Source: Zopfochytrium polystomum
Taxonomy: Eukaryota > Chytridiomycota > Chytridiomycetes > Chytridiales > Chytridiaceae
NCBI GenBank assembly: GCA_025765615.1
Contig: JAIVFJ010000151.1
Location: 62,001-126,000 of the forward strand
Direction of reading: 5' to 3'
DNA: 64,000 nt
Both the position numbers and the translations under genes were made by a program. Below are positions 22,984 to 33,460 of this stretch, piece after piece. The notes beneath the pieces were generated by a model. The model was not told the origin of the DNA, made no database searches, and saw nothing but the letters and a program-made list of their open reading frames with translations. How positions within the stretch are numbered: position 1 is the stretch's first letter; each line of letters opens with the position of its first letter.

Positions 22984-24600
22984 CTGTGCTCTCTAAATCC
23001 TCACCCTGGGCTATGGGTGGCAAATAGAGCAATGGCCTAAATACCAATCCTGAAAGTGAAAAAGGGCAAAAAGGAGATGTCTAGGGGTCACTAGACAGGA
23101 CAGTGTATTTGGAGTCTTAAGAAGCCCAAGAAACACAAAGAAACTCTCTTACTACACACAAAGAGAAGACTCTCACACTCAGACCAAAGGCAACTGTGAA
23201 AAGGTGGCACACCAGCAAAGAATGTGCAGGGTTCTCTGGTCCATGACACAGAGTGGGCCTAATGGGAGGCAAAAGCCAAAGCCAAAGGGGACTGGGAAAT
23301 CCGGGTAACAATGCTGGAGGTGCAAGATGCAGCAAGCTCCAGGGAGCGGCACTAAGTGCAGCACTCCAATCCAACTGAAGAAGACAAGAGAGTGGGGAGG
23401 AAAGTGGCCAGACCCCAGTCTGTTGGAGCCACCACCATGGAGCAAGGCTCCCTCTCTGTCAAAGACAAGCCCTAAGTTGGAGGGGGTTGGACACAAAGGG
23501 CAAACACAAGGAACAGTTAGTGTGCAGAGGTGTCTGTTGAATTAAATCAGAACTGTTTTCCACTTAACAGAACCAGACACAACTTGTCTCACTCCAAGGA
23601 GAAGTTCCAACTCAATCCAAGGAGGGGGCACACAGGGGTGGGAGACAGTGGGACTCTTCTTACTTCATCCTACTAGGACACAGACATCTGCTTCACCAAG
23701 CCAGAGGAATTCCCTATCTTAGAAGCAAGGAAGGTTAACACCCACTCCCTCACCCAAATGTGGCACCATGACATCACAGGCATTAATCTGAGAGAAAGAG
23801 GGTCTGAACCCAGTGAAGACCAGGCCCACCAGAGGCCACAGGAGCCAACAACCAGGGAGGAGGGGGCATACCTGAGAGACCATTCCTGCAGCAGTACCTG
23901 ACCAGACAGCTCATTCATATCCCCTTGAGAGACCTGGATTTGACTAGATGTATTGACAGGAACCTAGAGGCACCACCACAGATTTACCCTCCATCCTTCC
24001 ATCACCAAGTGGCTCCTACCCAGTCCAACCTAAGCAGCATGCAGAATTGGTGAGGTGCACTGGGGCTTGAACCCAGCACACTGCCATCATGGCCAAGAGG
24101 ACTTCAACCTCCTGTCACACACCAGGGGACTGCCACCCCCAGCTCTACATACAGTCAGGAAGAAAGGGGCAGGCAAGGGACTTCAGGCACAGTTCTCACA
24201 GTCAACAAGATGGGGGGCAGCTGCTTAAATAGGAAAGGGTTGGAATCAGCAGGGTGAAGGAAGAAGGAAGGGAAAAGAGGGGAAAACATATACAAAAGAA
24301 CAAAACAATAAATAAAACAGCAAAGAAGAGAGAGGAGGAGTGAGTCACCAAACAATGGGGCTGAGCCATCAAACAAGGAAGACAGCTCAGAGAATCATGG
24401 GGCATTTCTTGGCATCAGCTGCCAAGAAAGATGGAGGAGATGGAGAGAGCTGGTTGGTGCAAAGAGGAAGACAGTCACTCTCAGCCACACAAGAAAGAAA
24501 AGACACAGACAGAGACAAACAAGGAATAAATAAAAGAGAAAACAGGAAAAACAGGAAAAACAGGATAAATTACTAATTGGAAAAATAAGTAAAAATCACC
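22984..24600. repeat. repeat family also present inverted at 57.6-58.8 kb
   Basis: Long stretches are near-identical to the reverse complement of the right-hand repeat region: 22980-23130 matches 58663-58813, 23130-23300 matches 56892-57070, 23455-23600 matches about 58110-58260, and 24340-24570 matches about 57680-57905. No intact ORF. The minus strand at 23180-23420 has an HIL-CxC-type word that might be the zinc-binding end of a LINE reverse transcriptase, but this is weak. Confidence 0.6.
24050..24112 (-). repeat. tRNA-like Pol III promoter boxes, SINE-type fragment
   Basis: On the minus strand a B-box GGGTTCAAGCCC (around 24063-24075) follows an A-box-like TGGCCATGATGGCAG (24081-24095) at tRNA-like spacing. 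No complete cloverleaf can be drawn, so a SINE head or tRNA relic is preferred over a tRNA gene. Confidence 0.45.
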
Positions 24601-24624
24601 AATGAATAGATAAAGAAAAACCCT

Positions 24625-24892
24625 GTGATCTCATACCCTTTTATGAGGTATTACATCATGGTAGCAGGTGGTAGGGCTTGTTAGCTCTGCCATCATCTTG
24701 TTAACTCAGTACATCTGGGCTTAGCACTCCTCCCACAGAAGTGTTTCAGTCCTAAGTCATTTCCAAAAGTGAGGGGCCATTGGCCAGGCGTAGTAGGACT
24801 TTGCATTTCTGCCCAGTCTGTCAACTAGCATGTCTCGAACTTGGCACCTTCCCAATTGAAGGGAGCACTCTAACCACTGAGCAAGAGAACCT
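24625..24892 (-). mobile_element. tRNA-derived SINE-like element, copy 1
   Basis: Minus-strand head GTTCTCTTGCTCAGTGG has a Pol III A-box (about 24869-24884) and a B-box-like AAGTTCGAGAC (24832-24842), followed by about 200 bp of unrelated body ending near GGGTATGAGATCA. The same head, body and end occur at 57370-57631 on the plus strand, which supports a dispersed SINE family rather than a tRNA gene. Confidence 0.6.
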
Positions 24893-25439
24893 TGTATCAG
24901 CAATTAGAATCAAGACTGAGTCTTTCTGTCTGCAACATCGCCAATAATAAGTAATAATAGTAGAGCTCAGAGGCAGACATACAGAGCCAGTCAAAGGCCG
25001 TATGGAAACCCAATAAATAATAAGAGAGTAGGAATCCAAGCCTAGTCACGTTTTGCCAGCAAAACGCGGGTCGAGATGGGGTGGTAATCCTCACAATTAC
25101 CAGTTAAAAAGTGGGTATACACTTAATTTATTTGAGGTCACAGGCTCGACAGCCTGTCGTCCTCACACTAACTTTATTGGGCTGTTGTCTGGAGGGTGTT
25201 TCAACCCTACTACTTGGCTAGTCCACGAAGTATCCCTACTGATCTGTCTAACAGGGGTCTCAAACACAAAGAATGAACATTCAGAGGGACAATCCTCTGA
25301 AGGATCGGTGTGGGAGCACCGATTACTCGTGTGGCTGCGGGCCAGTGCAAGGGGAATCAGAAGCGCACTCCCAGGGGTGCAACACAACTGCAGAATAAAG
25401 AGCGAGAAGAGGGAAATGGGGGTTTTTATCTCAGGAACC

Positions 25440-26780
25440 TAATCTCAAATACAACAGGAGCAGTTAATTGCAACAGGACAGACAGGGTGCGACCTAGCGC
25501 CCCTTGTTGCAGACAGTGCTGCGGGAGCCCTCGTTGTTGCCAGCGGGGGAGAGAGAAGGGAGTCAACTATGTAGGGGTCAGAAGGTCACTAGCAGGGAAC
25601 TCGCATGCGGAAACACCTGCGATCATACACGCACACCACCAGGCTGCGTCAGCGTGATCACTCGACCAACAGGCTTTTTTGCATCGCACTTGTACTCACA
25701 CATCTCACTCTCACAGCAATAGGACCGAGGCAGGCACTCATAGATTGAACTCTCAGGTGTTGGGGTCCGTGCTACCAGCCACCAACACCCTCACAAGGTC
25801 GACGATACAATCACCGTCTCCTCTGCAGGGGGTGAGCGCCTGTGATCCTCACTCCAACACAGAGCCAGCAGCGTCACATAGTCGTTGGTGGGGCCAGCTG
25901 CATTCCCCACCCACAGCCCCTTAAGAGGAGCTCCCAAAGGGATCATGTACTCACCTGGGTGTGTACCACCTCACTACCCTCACCTCTGTGAGCCAGATGG
26001 ATTTGAAGGGACTCTGTATTGGTGCCAAAGGACAGAAATCAGATTGAAGAAAAAAGGAAAAAGAGAAATGGCCCAAAAACAGAGAGAGAGAACACTGACA
26101 AGTCAACCCCCCTGACTTGGAGCATCCACCACAAATGCTCTAAGTCCCCCCAACCCTATACGTGTATGTACAAGTGCCAAAAATAAATAATAAATTAGGC
26201 AGGCTTGGGATATGGCCTGTCAGGTACCCCATCCCTAGGTGGTCAGGCAGTCTCTGTTTGTCACACCCCTCACAAGAGCCTAGCTGGGAAAGCATGGGGG
26301 GTCTCGGTATCTGTTGCTCAAGAGCCCAGGGTTCAAGTCACGACGCCAGCTGTTGAAGGCAGCAAGAAAGAGTACAGTCTTGAATCACAAGGAGTGGTAC
26401 GGTGGAGGTGCCTGACAACCCTGTAAGTCTGTAGTGCATGGGTGGGTTTGCTGAGGTGATACCTGGACGTAGCTCTTTCTCTTCCCGTCGGCCCCTTCAG
26501 GGCCAGAACAGTATACAAAAAAAAAGTCTCTGTTAGTCACCAAAAAAGAAAATATGTTGAGAAAACCCTGGTGCAACAGAAACTGTAAAGACAAAAGTAG
26601 TAAAAGCAGGCCAAATAATAAAGACGGGTTAGCCGCAAATACACTTTGATAGCACCTTGGAAACTAAAGAACCAGGAATAATAATAGGGTCCTGATCCTT
26701 GTGGTTTTATGACAGGTACGCTTGTTTTTGCGAATAAAATCCCTTGACTTTATCACTGAGACCTCGGTGTAGTCTCAGAA
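25440..26780. repeat. left arm of large imperfect inverted repeat
   Basis: Matches the reverse complement of 28735-30522 once the solo LTRs there are removed. Shared landmarks include the AATAAATAATAAATTAGGCA stretch (about 26180), the ATGGCCTGTCAGG word (about 26215), CCCTTAAGAGGAGCTCC (about 25919) and the GAGAGTTCGAT/TGAACTCTC region. The arm contains the uninterrupted target sites of two LTR insertions (25902-25906 and 25536-25540). Confidence 0.75.
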
Positions 26781-27369
26781 TCCAATCATCCATGATTGTT
26801 TGGCACTGGGTGACGGCGCTCCACCTTGGTTCTGATCAAGACTTCTTGGAGCAGCTGTGGAATTTCGATATTCGCAAGAGGCCTAGACCGTTCATACTGG
26901 TACCTGGGCCGTCTCTCCTCAACCCGGGTCCATCAGCATACTTGCCCAGCTCTGACAGACGAGCATCGCGACCATGAGGGGTTTGGTGCAGTATCAAGGT
27001 CCATAAGATCTTTCGGTATACAACCCTGCTCCAAAACTGGCCCTTTCTCTCAAGAGTGACCGGCTGGAGGAAACTCGTCGATTTCCCTTTATCTCGGGGT
27101 GCTGGAGTAGCTGCCCGAGGTACTTGAGTAACTGGAGTTGGAGGGATGGGAGTAATCGGGCGAGGGGCAGGCGGGAGAACTTCATTCGCTTTGCCTGATC
27201 ACTTGGCTCTTCCTCCTCCTCGCGACCTCACTTGGCCGCAAATACTGCTTGTTTGGCAACAAGACTGAAAGGGATGGAGTTCCCCACTGTCTCTCAAAGA
27301 TTTTGCCAAGTCTCAATCATAGTGGTAGGAGAGACTGGGGTCTTCTGAAAAAAATCTGCCATTGTTGAG

Positions 27370-27620
27370 ATTTGAGCCAAGGAAACCAGCTTCCTATCAC
27401 GATGGCGGCCTCGTTGCTGCTGCTGATGCGACTTACACAAAGTCGGGTAAGCCGAAAGGCCAAATCTGAATCCAACGAAAAGAGTTAGGTGAAGAAGGCA
27501 GTGATTCTAGCTTTGCTTTCCTAGGCTACGCCAGCAAGGACAATGCAATTAGAATCACACTCAATGGGTTCAGAAAAATATTGAACCAGGGCAGCTCACA
27601 GCAGCTCCAGGTCAGCTGAC
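27370..27620 (+). pseudogene. decayed ORF fragment of an unclassified retroelement, copy 1
   Basis: The plus strand encodes SGKPKG, a stop, KELGEEGSDSSFAFLGYAS and DNAIRITLNGFRKILNQ, then a stop. The minus-strand frame at 55072-55329 encodes nearly the same words without the internal stop, and a partial plus-strand copy lies at 55440-55590. I do not recognise the domain; its position just before LTR-like sequence suggests the 3' end of a retroelement ORF. Confidence 0.45.
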
Positions 27621-28005
27621 TGTGTCTGAACCAATGTTGAACCAGAGACTGGTTGATTTGAAATGCCCCTGATGATTTCAAATCATCGATCCTCTGTGGG
27701 AAGACTGGTCACTGCACACAGACCTCTGGACAGACTTGGTTGATTTGAAATGCTCCTGAAGATTTCAAATCACCCTCCCTCTGTGGGAAGGGGTTTACAA
27801 CACCTCCCCAGAGCAAAGTCCTGTCTGAAGCACTTTACAACTTGTTCAGATAGGCAAAACAGGAAAACTGGCCAACTCCCTGCAGGAGTATAAACTGGGC
27901 AGAGGTTTCTTATTGAAAAAAAAGACACACTCTCACTCCAATTTGCCAGTCCCTGTCTAAAGCAAGCTCTCTTTACCCACTTGCCCTTGGTCGCTTGCTA
28001 TGCTT
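27621..28005 (+). repeat. LTR-like or promoter-bearing repeat following the ORF fragment
   Basis: Has two tandem variants of a TTGATTTGAAATGC...ATTTCAAATCA palindromic unit (about 27650-27780), a TATA-like GTATAAACTGGG (about 27887) and a transition to CTCTTTACCCACTTGCCC. An inverted copy runs from about 54650 to 55070. Confidence 0.5.
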
Positions 28006-28010
28006 GCTCC

Positions 28011-28560
28011 TGTCAGGAACAGGGCAGGACAGGACAAGGCAGACAAGGAACTGAGAGGAGTGATGATTGTATTGGAAACAATAATTCACTTGAGGGATGG
28101 GACAGGTCCCCCATTCCCCTTTCTTTTAAGAGTCTTCCTTGTCAAGACTCAAAGAAAGTTCCAGAAAGAGCAATTAGTAATGTTAGGCGGAACTGACTGG
28201 TTAGCAGCAAGATGCTCAAGCAGATAATATAGGAGAGGTTTTTACCCTGTGTCAGTCACGCTTGCCTAGCAACTATTACAGCATGCATATCATCATTATG
28301 TATCAATTTCATAACAGAGTTTTTTCTCTTTCTCTCCAAGTTGGGGAGAAGGACCACCCACAAATACACATCTCCACTTCATTCACTCGTTCCACTCACT
28401 CACTCAGAGTAGACTGTTTGCAAGTAATACAATTATACCAATGATACCAATGACAACAAGAAAAGTCAAGAAAGCAAAGAAGGTTCCAGAAGGTTCCACA
28501 AGGTTCCACGAAGGAATGTTCCAGAAGGTTCCAGAGGTTTCCAGAGGGTGATTCATAACA
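28011..28560 (-). mobile_element. solo LTR of family A (copy 3), interrupted by a nested LTR
   Basis: Minus-oriented LTR TGTTATGAATCACCC...CCTGACA flanked by the 5-bp duplication GCTCC (28006-28010 and 28561-28565). Without the nested LTR and its duplication it is 303 bp. The inverted copy at 54690-54720 shows the matching uninserted junction. It carries the same GAAnnTTC-rich array (about 28460-28545) as the other copies, partly eroded; the TATA box is mutated. Confidence 0.85.
28181..28422 (+). mobile_element. solo LTR of copia family B nested in LTR A
   Basis: TGTTAGGCGGAACTG...GACTGTTTGCA, 242 bp, flanked by AGTAA on both sides (28176-28180, 28423-28427). LTR A copies 1 and 2 have a single uninterrupted AGTAA at this site (reverse complement TTACT in ATTACTAATTG). 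Compared with the 411-bp copy at 56481-56891 it lacks about 170 bp near its 5' end. Confidence 0.9.
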
Positions 28561-29380
28561 GCTCCTTTGTACAAGTTCTCAATTCAAGCCTTGGTTCCTC
28601 GACCCTTCCACCTTCTTGCGATGCTACCTCCACTCACGACGTCGCCTTCTACACTGCAATTTCAACAGCCATGACCGAATCAAGGTTCTTGGGTTTCCCC
28701 CAAATCGACTTGTGGAAATAACAATCCTATGAGGCTACACTGAGGTCTCAGTGATAAAGTTTTGGGATTTTATTCGCAAAAACAAGCATACCTGTCATAA
28801 AACCACAAGGATCAGGACCCCTATTATGATTCCCAGTTCTTTGGTTTCCAACGAGTTATCAAAATATGTTTGCAGCTAACCCGTCTTTATTGTTGGGCCA
28901 GCTTTTTTTTTTTTTACTACTTTTGTCTTGACAGTTTCTGTTGCACCAGGGTTTCTTTTGTTTTCTCAACATATTTTCTTTTTCAGTGACTAATGGAGAC
29001 TGCCTGACCGCCTAGGGATGGGGTGCCTGACAGGCCATATCCCAAGCCTGCCTAATTTATTATTTATTTTTGGCACTTGTACATACACATATAGGGTTGG
29101 GGGGACTTCAAGCATTTGTGGTGGATGCTCCAAGTCAGGGGGGTTGACTTGTCAATTTTCTCTCTCTCTGTTTTTGGGCCATTTCTCTTTTTCCTCTTTT
29201 CTTCAATCTGATTTCTGTCCTTTGGCACCAATACAGAGTCCCTTCAAATCCATCTGGCTCACAGAGGTGAGGGTAGCGAGAGATGGTACATACCCAGGTG
29301 TGTATATGGTCCCTTAGTGGGGCTCCTCTTAAGGGGCCTTGGGGGGGGAATTGTTATGAATCACCCTCTGGAAAACTCTG

Positions 29381-29478
29381 GAACCTTCTAGAACATTCCT
29401 TCATGGAACCTTCTGGAACCTTCTGGAACATTCTAGAACATTCCTTCATGGAACCTTTTGGAACCTTCTGGAACCTTC
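29381..29478 (+). promoter_or_regulatory. array of heat-shock elements in LTR A copy 1
   Basis: Alternating GAA and TTC half-sites at exact 5-bp spacing. Run 1 (29381-29398) is GAAccTTCtaGAAcaTTC, four half-sites. Run 2 (29406-29443) has eight contiguous perfect half-sites. Run 3 (29451-29478) has six with one mismatch. The heat-shock factor consensus is nGAAnnTTCn repeated at least three times. A TATA box lies about 110 bp downstream. Confidence 0.75.
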
Positions 29479-29588
29479 TTTGCTTTCCTGACTTGTCTTG
29501 TTGTCATTGGTATCATTGGTATCATTGTATTACTAATTGCTCTTTCTGGAACTTTCTTTGAGTCTTGACAAGGAAGACTCTCAAAAGG

Positions 29589-29596
29589 TATAAAAG
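29589..29596 (+). promoter_or_regulatory. TATA box of LTR A copy 1
   Basis: TATAAAAG, followed by a G-rich spacer. Copy 2 has TATAAAG at 30307-30313 in the same place. Confidence 0.65.
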
Positions 29597-30114
29597 GGGG
29601 ATGGGGGACCTGTCCCATCCCTCAAGTGAATTATTGTTTCCAATACAATCATCACTCCTCTCAGTTCCTTGTCTGCCTTGCCCTGTCCTGCCATGTTCCT
29701 GACAGGAATGCAGCTGGTCCCGCCAGCGACTGTGTGACATTGCCAGCTCTGTGTTGGAGCGACGATCCCCAGCGCTTGCCCACTGCGACAACAATGGTGG
29801 TGGTGGCGACAACAACGGCATTGTCATCCCCAACCTTCCTGTCCCTGCGAGGGTGCCGGGGGCAGCACAGAGCGCTGCCACCAACACCTGAGAGTTCGAT
29901 CTACAAGTGACTGCCTTGATCGTATTGCTGTGAGGTGAGATGTGTGAGTACGAGTGCGATGCAATAAAGCCTGTTGGGGGAGTGATTGCTCCAACGCAGC
30001 CTGGCAGGGTGTGGGTACAATTGCAGGTGTGTCTGCTTGCAAGTTCCCTGCTGGCGACCTTCCAAGCCCTTCATAGTTGGCTCCATTCTCTCTCTCCCCC
30101 TCATCGCTGGCAAC

Positions 30115-30421
30115 TGTTAGGAATCACCCTCTGGAAACCTCTGGAACCTTCTAGAACATTCCTTCATGGAACCTTGTGGAACCTTCTGGAACCTTCTTGG
30201 CTTTCCTGACCTGTCTTGTTGTCATTGCCATCATTGGTATCATTGTATTACTAATTGCTCTTTCTGGAACTTTCTTTGAGTCTTGACAAGGAAGACTCTC
30301 AAAAGGTATAAAGGGGGATGGGGGACCAGTCCCATCCCTCAAGTGAATTATTGTTTCCAATGCAATCATCACTCCTCTCAGTTCCTTGTCTGCCTTGTCC
30401 TGTCCTGCCCTGTTCCTGAGA
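30115..30421 (+). mobile_element. solo LTR of family A (copy 2)
   Basis: TGTTAGGAATCACCC...TTCCTGAGA, 307 bp, flanked by GCAAC (30110-30114, 30422-30426). The left arm keeps the empty site (25531-25545 reverse strand, CGCTGGCAACAACGA). Shorter than copy 1 by one tandem GGAACCTTCTGGAACATTC unit. Heat-shock-type half-sites: four contiguous at 30144-30161, then six with one mismatch at 30169-30196. Confidence 0.92.
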
Positions 30422-30526
30422 GCAACGACGAGGGGCACTAGGTCACGCCCTATCCGTCCTGTTGCTGTTCCCTCACTCTAGGGCCCAGATCCCGTGGTCA
30501 AAGGAGTGAGTATCGTCTCACAATCC

Positions 30527-32056
30527 CACTCGACAATTTTTCCCAGTGCCATATCTCGCAGGGAGTGAAGAGAGGCTCTGACACTAGTTCCTCGACGATG
30601 GCATTGATGGACACTTCCTTGACATCCGATTCCTCTCTGGCGGAATCTCTGTCATCAACTCTAAATGCGAAAGCTCGAATTGGTGATGTTTGAGCCACTG
30701 ACTTGCAGACGACATCCCTAGCTGCTTACCCATAAGAATAGAAAATCTTTTTCCCAGATCGAGTTGCTAGGAATTGCTTTCCTGACTCGTCTTCGCCAAT
30801 TGACACATCAAGTTCAGCATCGATATCAGCTTTGAGGCCAGGACACTTGGTAAAGTGGGTGTGGGAAACACCCTTGCCAGATAAATTACAGTAGTGACAC
30901 TTCACCGTTCCTGACAGTCTATCACACGAAGGTGAGTGCTGCTCATTACTGAGCTTCGCTTTCTTCTCGATCTCCGCATTGCACTTACCATTCATATGGA
31001 TATGCATATGAACCGCATGAGGAGAACCCCTGTAATCTCGGGGCAACCAGTCAGCACCCTTCGTCAGCAAGAGTGTAAGTTTCTGGAGTTTGTCAGCTAC
31101 CCCTCAAGAACATCGTCCTCGAGAGAGTCCTTCTTGGAGGGGAGCGGCTTCAATGGCACCTTCGAAGGGCTCGACAGGGCCGACTTTGAGAGGTGGATCG
31201 GAACTTTTTCTCTCTTTTTCCTCTTTGAGCGCCACCAGCCTCACTCGACGAGGATTCACTTTCCTCCAAATCTGAGGAACTGGAGGACTCTTCCGACTCT
31301 GACTCCTCCAACTCTGAATCAGAGTTTGCTTGAGAGCGGTGATGGCGGCGGTGCTTGCGCTTTGGAGCGCCATGCTTGATGTTTCAAATATGTTTGCGTT
31401 GCCTTTGAATACCTGCAACAAAATCCAGCAGGAAATCGTAGTCATCCGAGAGTGCTTTCATGTCCTTATCCCAAAACTCGTTATGCACGAGCTTTTGGTC
31501 TTGCTTTGTTAGTCCCTCCATGAATGTCTTTATGAGGGCACTACTGTCCCGGCGGTGAGCACGTTCCTCAGGAAGGCGGGCAACCAAGGCGTTATACTCA
31601 TACATATATGCCTCGATGGCTGGGGTACATGGCTTCCTCTTTAGTAATCTCCTGTGCTGAAGGTCGGGCCTTCCTTTTCCTCTCCAAATTGGATTGGAGT
31701 TTCTTATTCGCTTTGGTTAAGTCGTGCTTGATGCATCGAAGACCTTCTTTGTCAACGTCATACTCAACTGCATCCTCCTTTTCTTTGAGGAGGCTCTCAA
31801 CTTTGTCGCGAAGCGAATCCTCAACTGGATCCACTTTCTCTGCCTCCTCATCGTCCCTCTCCTTCTGCCTAGCTCTCCAATAGGCCTTCCACTCATGACT
31901 AACAGTGGAGGAAAGGTTTCCAAGGATTTTCCTGCCTCGTTCAGTGGAGAGATTGGCTCCTTCGCGATTAGGGAATTTCTCCATTTTCTCAAGCCATTCG
32001 GACAGACCATTCCCATTAAACTCGGGTGGTTCACAAGATCTCGTGGTCTTTGACAA
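30527..32056 (-). pseudogene. gag-like region of an LTR retrotransposon, upstream part of the split gene
   Basis: Minus-strand frames starting near 32056 read PPEFNGNGLSEWLEKMEKF, a typical opening of gypsy-type Gag (aFdGs...W), then a coiled Lys/Glu-rich stretch. A one-base frame change near 31620 leads into YNALVARLPEE and LVHNEFWDKDM, then a Ser/Glu-rich linker. Around 30880-30910 CHYCNLSGKGVSHTHFTKC forms a CxxC...HxxxxC zinc-knuckle-like motif. The last segment (to 30527) continues across the 7.6-kb block into the protease-like part at 22.2-22.9 kb. Frame changes make it a pseudogene. The 5' LTR was not found. Confidence 0.6.
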
Positions 32057-33423
32057 AAAATGCTTCGAGCTTGTTTTATGTCATGATGATGACAGGTTTG
32101 TTGTTGGTGAAGTGTAAACCAATGAACGCCAACCACAGGTCCGAAGGTAGCGACACTGTGAACAGATTTTCCTGCCACTGGTGAAACATGTGTCCTACAC
32201 AGCAAGGCCTCGCAAGGCACCCTCTTCACAGGTGAGGGGGTTGTTCTTGTTCTGTCTTTGGTCAGCTGTCCGTTCAGTCCAAGTGGAGTAGGCAGCCCTT
32301 GCTCAAGAGGGTTAAACCGCCCACCGCAGGACACACGACACACGAGGCCTCCCCTTGCACTGATTTTGCAAGTGACAAAGCTACTCCCACCTATGGCCGT
32401 TCAGCAGCGAGTAGAATGTCAGCCCTCAACAGCAATCAGTCCCACTTACACATGAAGAAAAAGGGAGGGTAGGACACGTACAAATAAGGAGAGAGAGGGA
32501 AAATGAAAAGGCAGGGTGAAAGGTTGGATCCTGATATAGAAAGAGACCATTGAGCAAGGTTTACGCTACTCCGCCCCTAGTTGGACAGCACAAACCACAG
32601 AAATGAACCAAAGGACACTGACTAATGCAGCTGAATACCCAGAACCTTAATAACCGTCATAGTAAATGTCAGGCAGGAAGACGAAGACATCCTGAATGCT
32701 GGAAAATATCTTCAAAGAAAAAAGAAGTCCTCAAAAGTTAAAAACCTCTCATAAGGATAAGGGAGAAGAGAGAGAGGGGAAGTGGTGCTGCACAAGCGGC
32801 CGAAGGCCGCGAGTGTAGCGCGCGAAATTGTCGAATAATGTCGGAGCTCCAATTGCCGGCGACGAAGTCGCGGCAATACGAAATTGCGGCCGAACGCCGC
32901 GCCGCCAACACCAGTATAAGCAATTTTACGGCGAAGTGTCAGAGTGGTGGCCAGAACCAATCGAAGGCAAAGATTGTTTCCTTCTGCGTGAATCTTGCAA
33001 ACTGCCCAAAGAGAGTAAGTCAGAGAGGATCAGTCCATTTCCGATCTTTCCTGCTACTTTGTAAGATTTCAGCAAAAAAAAAAAAAAAAAAAAACAGATC
33101 TACCAATGCCCTCACTGTTCAAAGTTTGCCAATAAAAATATGCAAAGCTGAGAAAGTTTTCGGTACTAGGCTTCTGTGAGGGATGCAGAGGTTCTTTTGG
33201 GAGTGTCGTGAAATTATTGTCCGCCTCCTTCAACCTCCCCTCCAAGGTGCGTAAATGAATCCAGGAAGAAACAAGGAGACCCATCAAGGATCGTCGAAAG
33301 TCCCACTTCGGTTATTCTATCGCGCAACCAACACTTGCGGATACTGCAGGGGGTTATACTTGCGCTCGCTCGCCCGATTTTTTGCTCCAATGTCATTTCA
33401 GATGAAAAACTGGGTGGACAAGT

Positions 33424-33460
<37 letters not shown>

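Larger units (their letters stand above)
29352..29704 (+). mobile_element. solo LTR of family A (copy 1)
   Basis: 353 bp from TGTTATGAATCACCC to TTCCTGACA, flanked by GGAAT on both sides (29347-29351, 29705-29709). The left arm has the empty site GGGGAATGCAGCTGG (reverse strand, 25902-25906). No internal region or second LTR is attached, so this is a solo LTR left by recombination. Confidence 0.92.
22899..30522. mobile_element. 7.6-kb repeat block with inverted ends TGTGAGAC...GTCTCACA inserted in the retroelement gene
   Basis: Left end TGTGAGACGATACTCACTCC and right end are reverse complements over about 60 bp (both continue to GGGATCTGGGCCCTAGAG with few differences). The block is flanked by ATCC on both sides (22895-22898 and 30523-30526), a possible 4-bp target-site duplication. 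Removing the block and one ATCC joins the gag/protease frame exactly. Inside are the inverted-repeat arms, solo LTRs, SINE-like units and decayed ORFs listed separately. Whether it arrived as one unit or grew by nested insertions is not settled. Confidence 0.55.
28735..30522. repeat. right arm of large imperfect inverted repeat
   Basis: Reverse complement of the left arm at 25440-26780, broken by two family A solo LTRs (29352-29704 and 30115-30421) that are absent from the left arm. The arms are separated by about 2 kb of central sequence. Arm divergence is visible (small indels, a T11 tract at 28904-28914). Confidence 0.75.
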
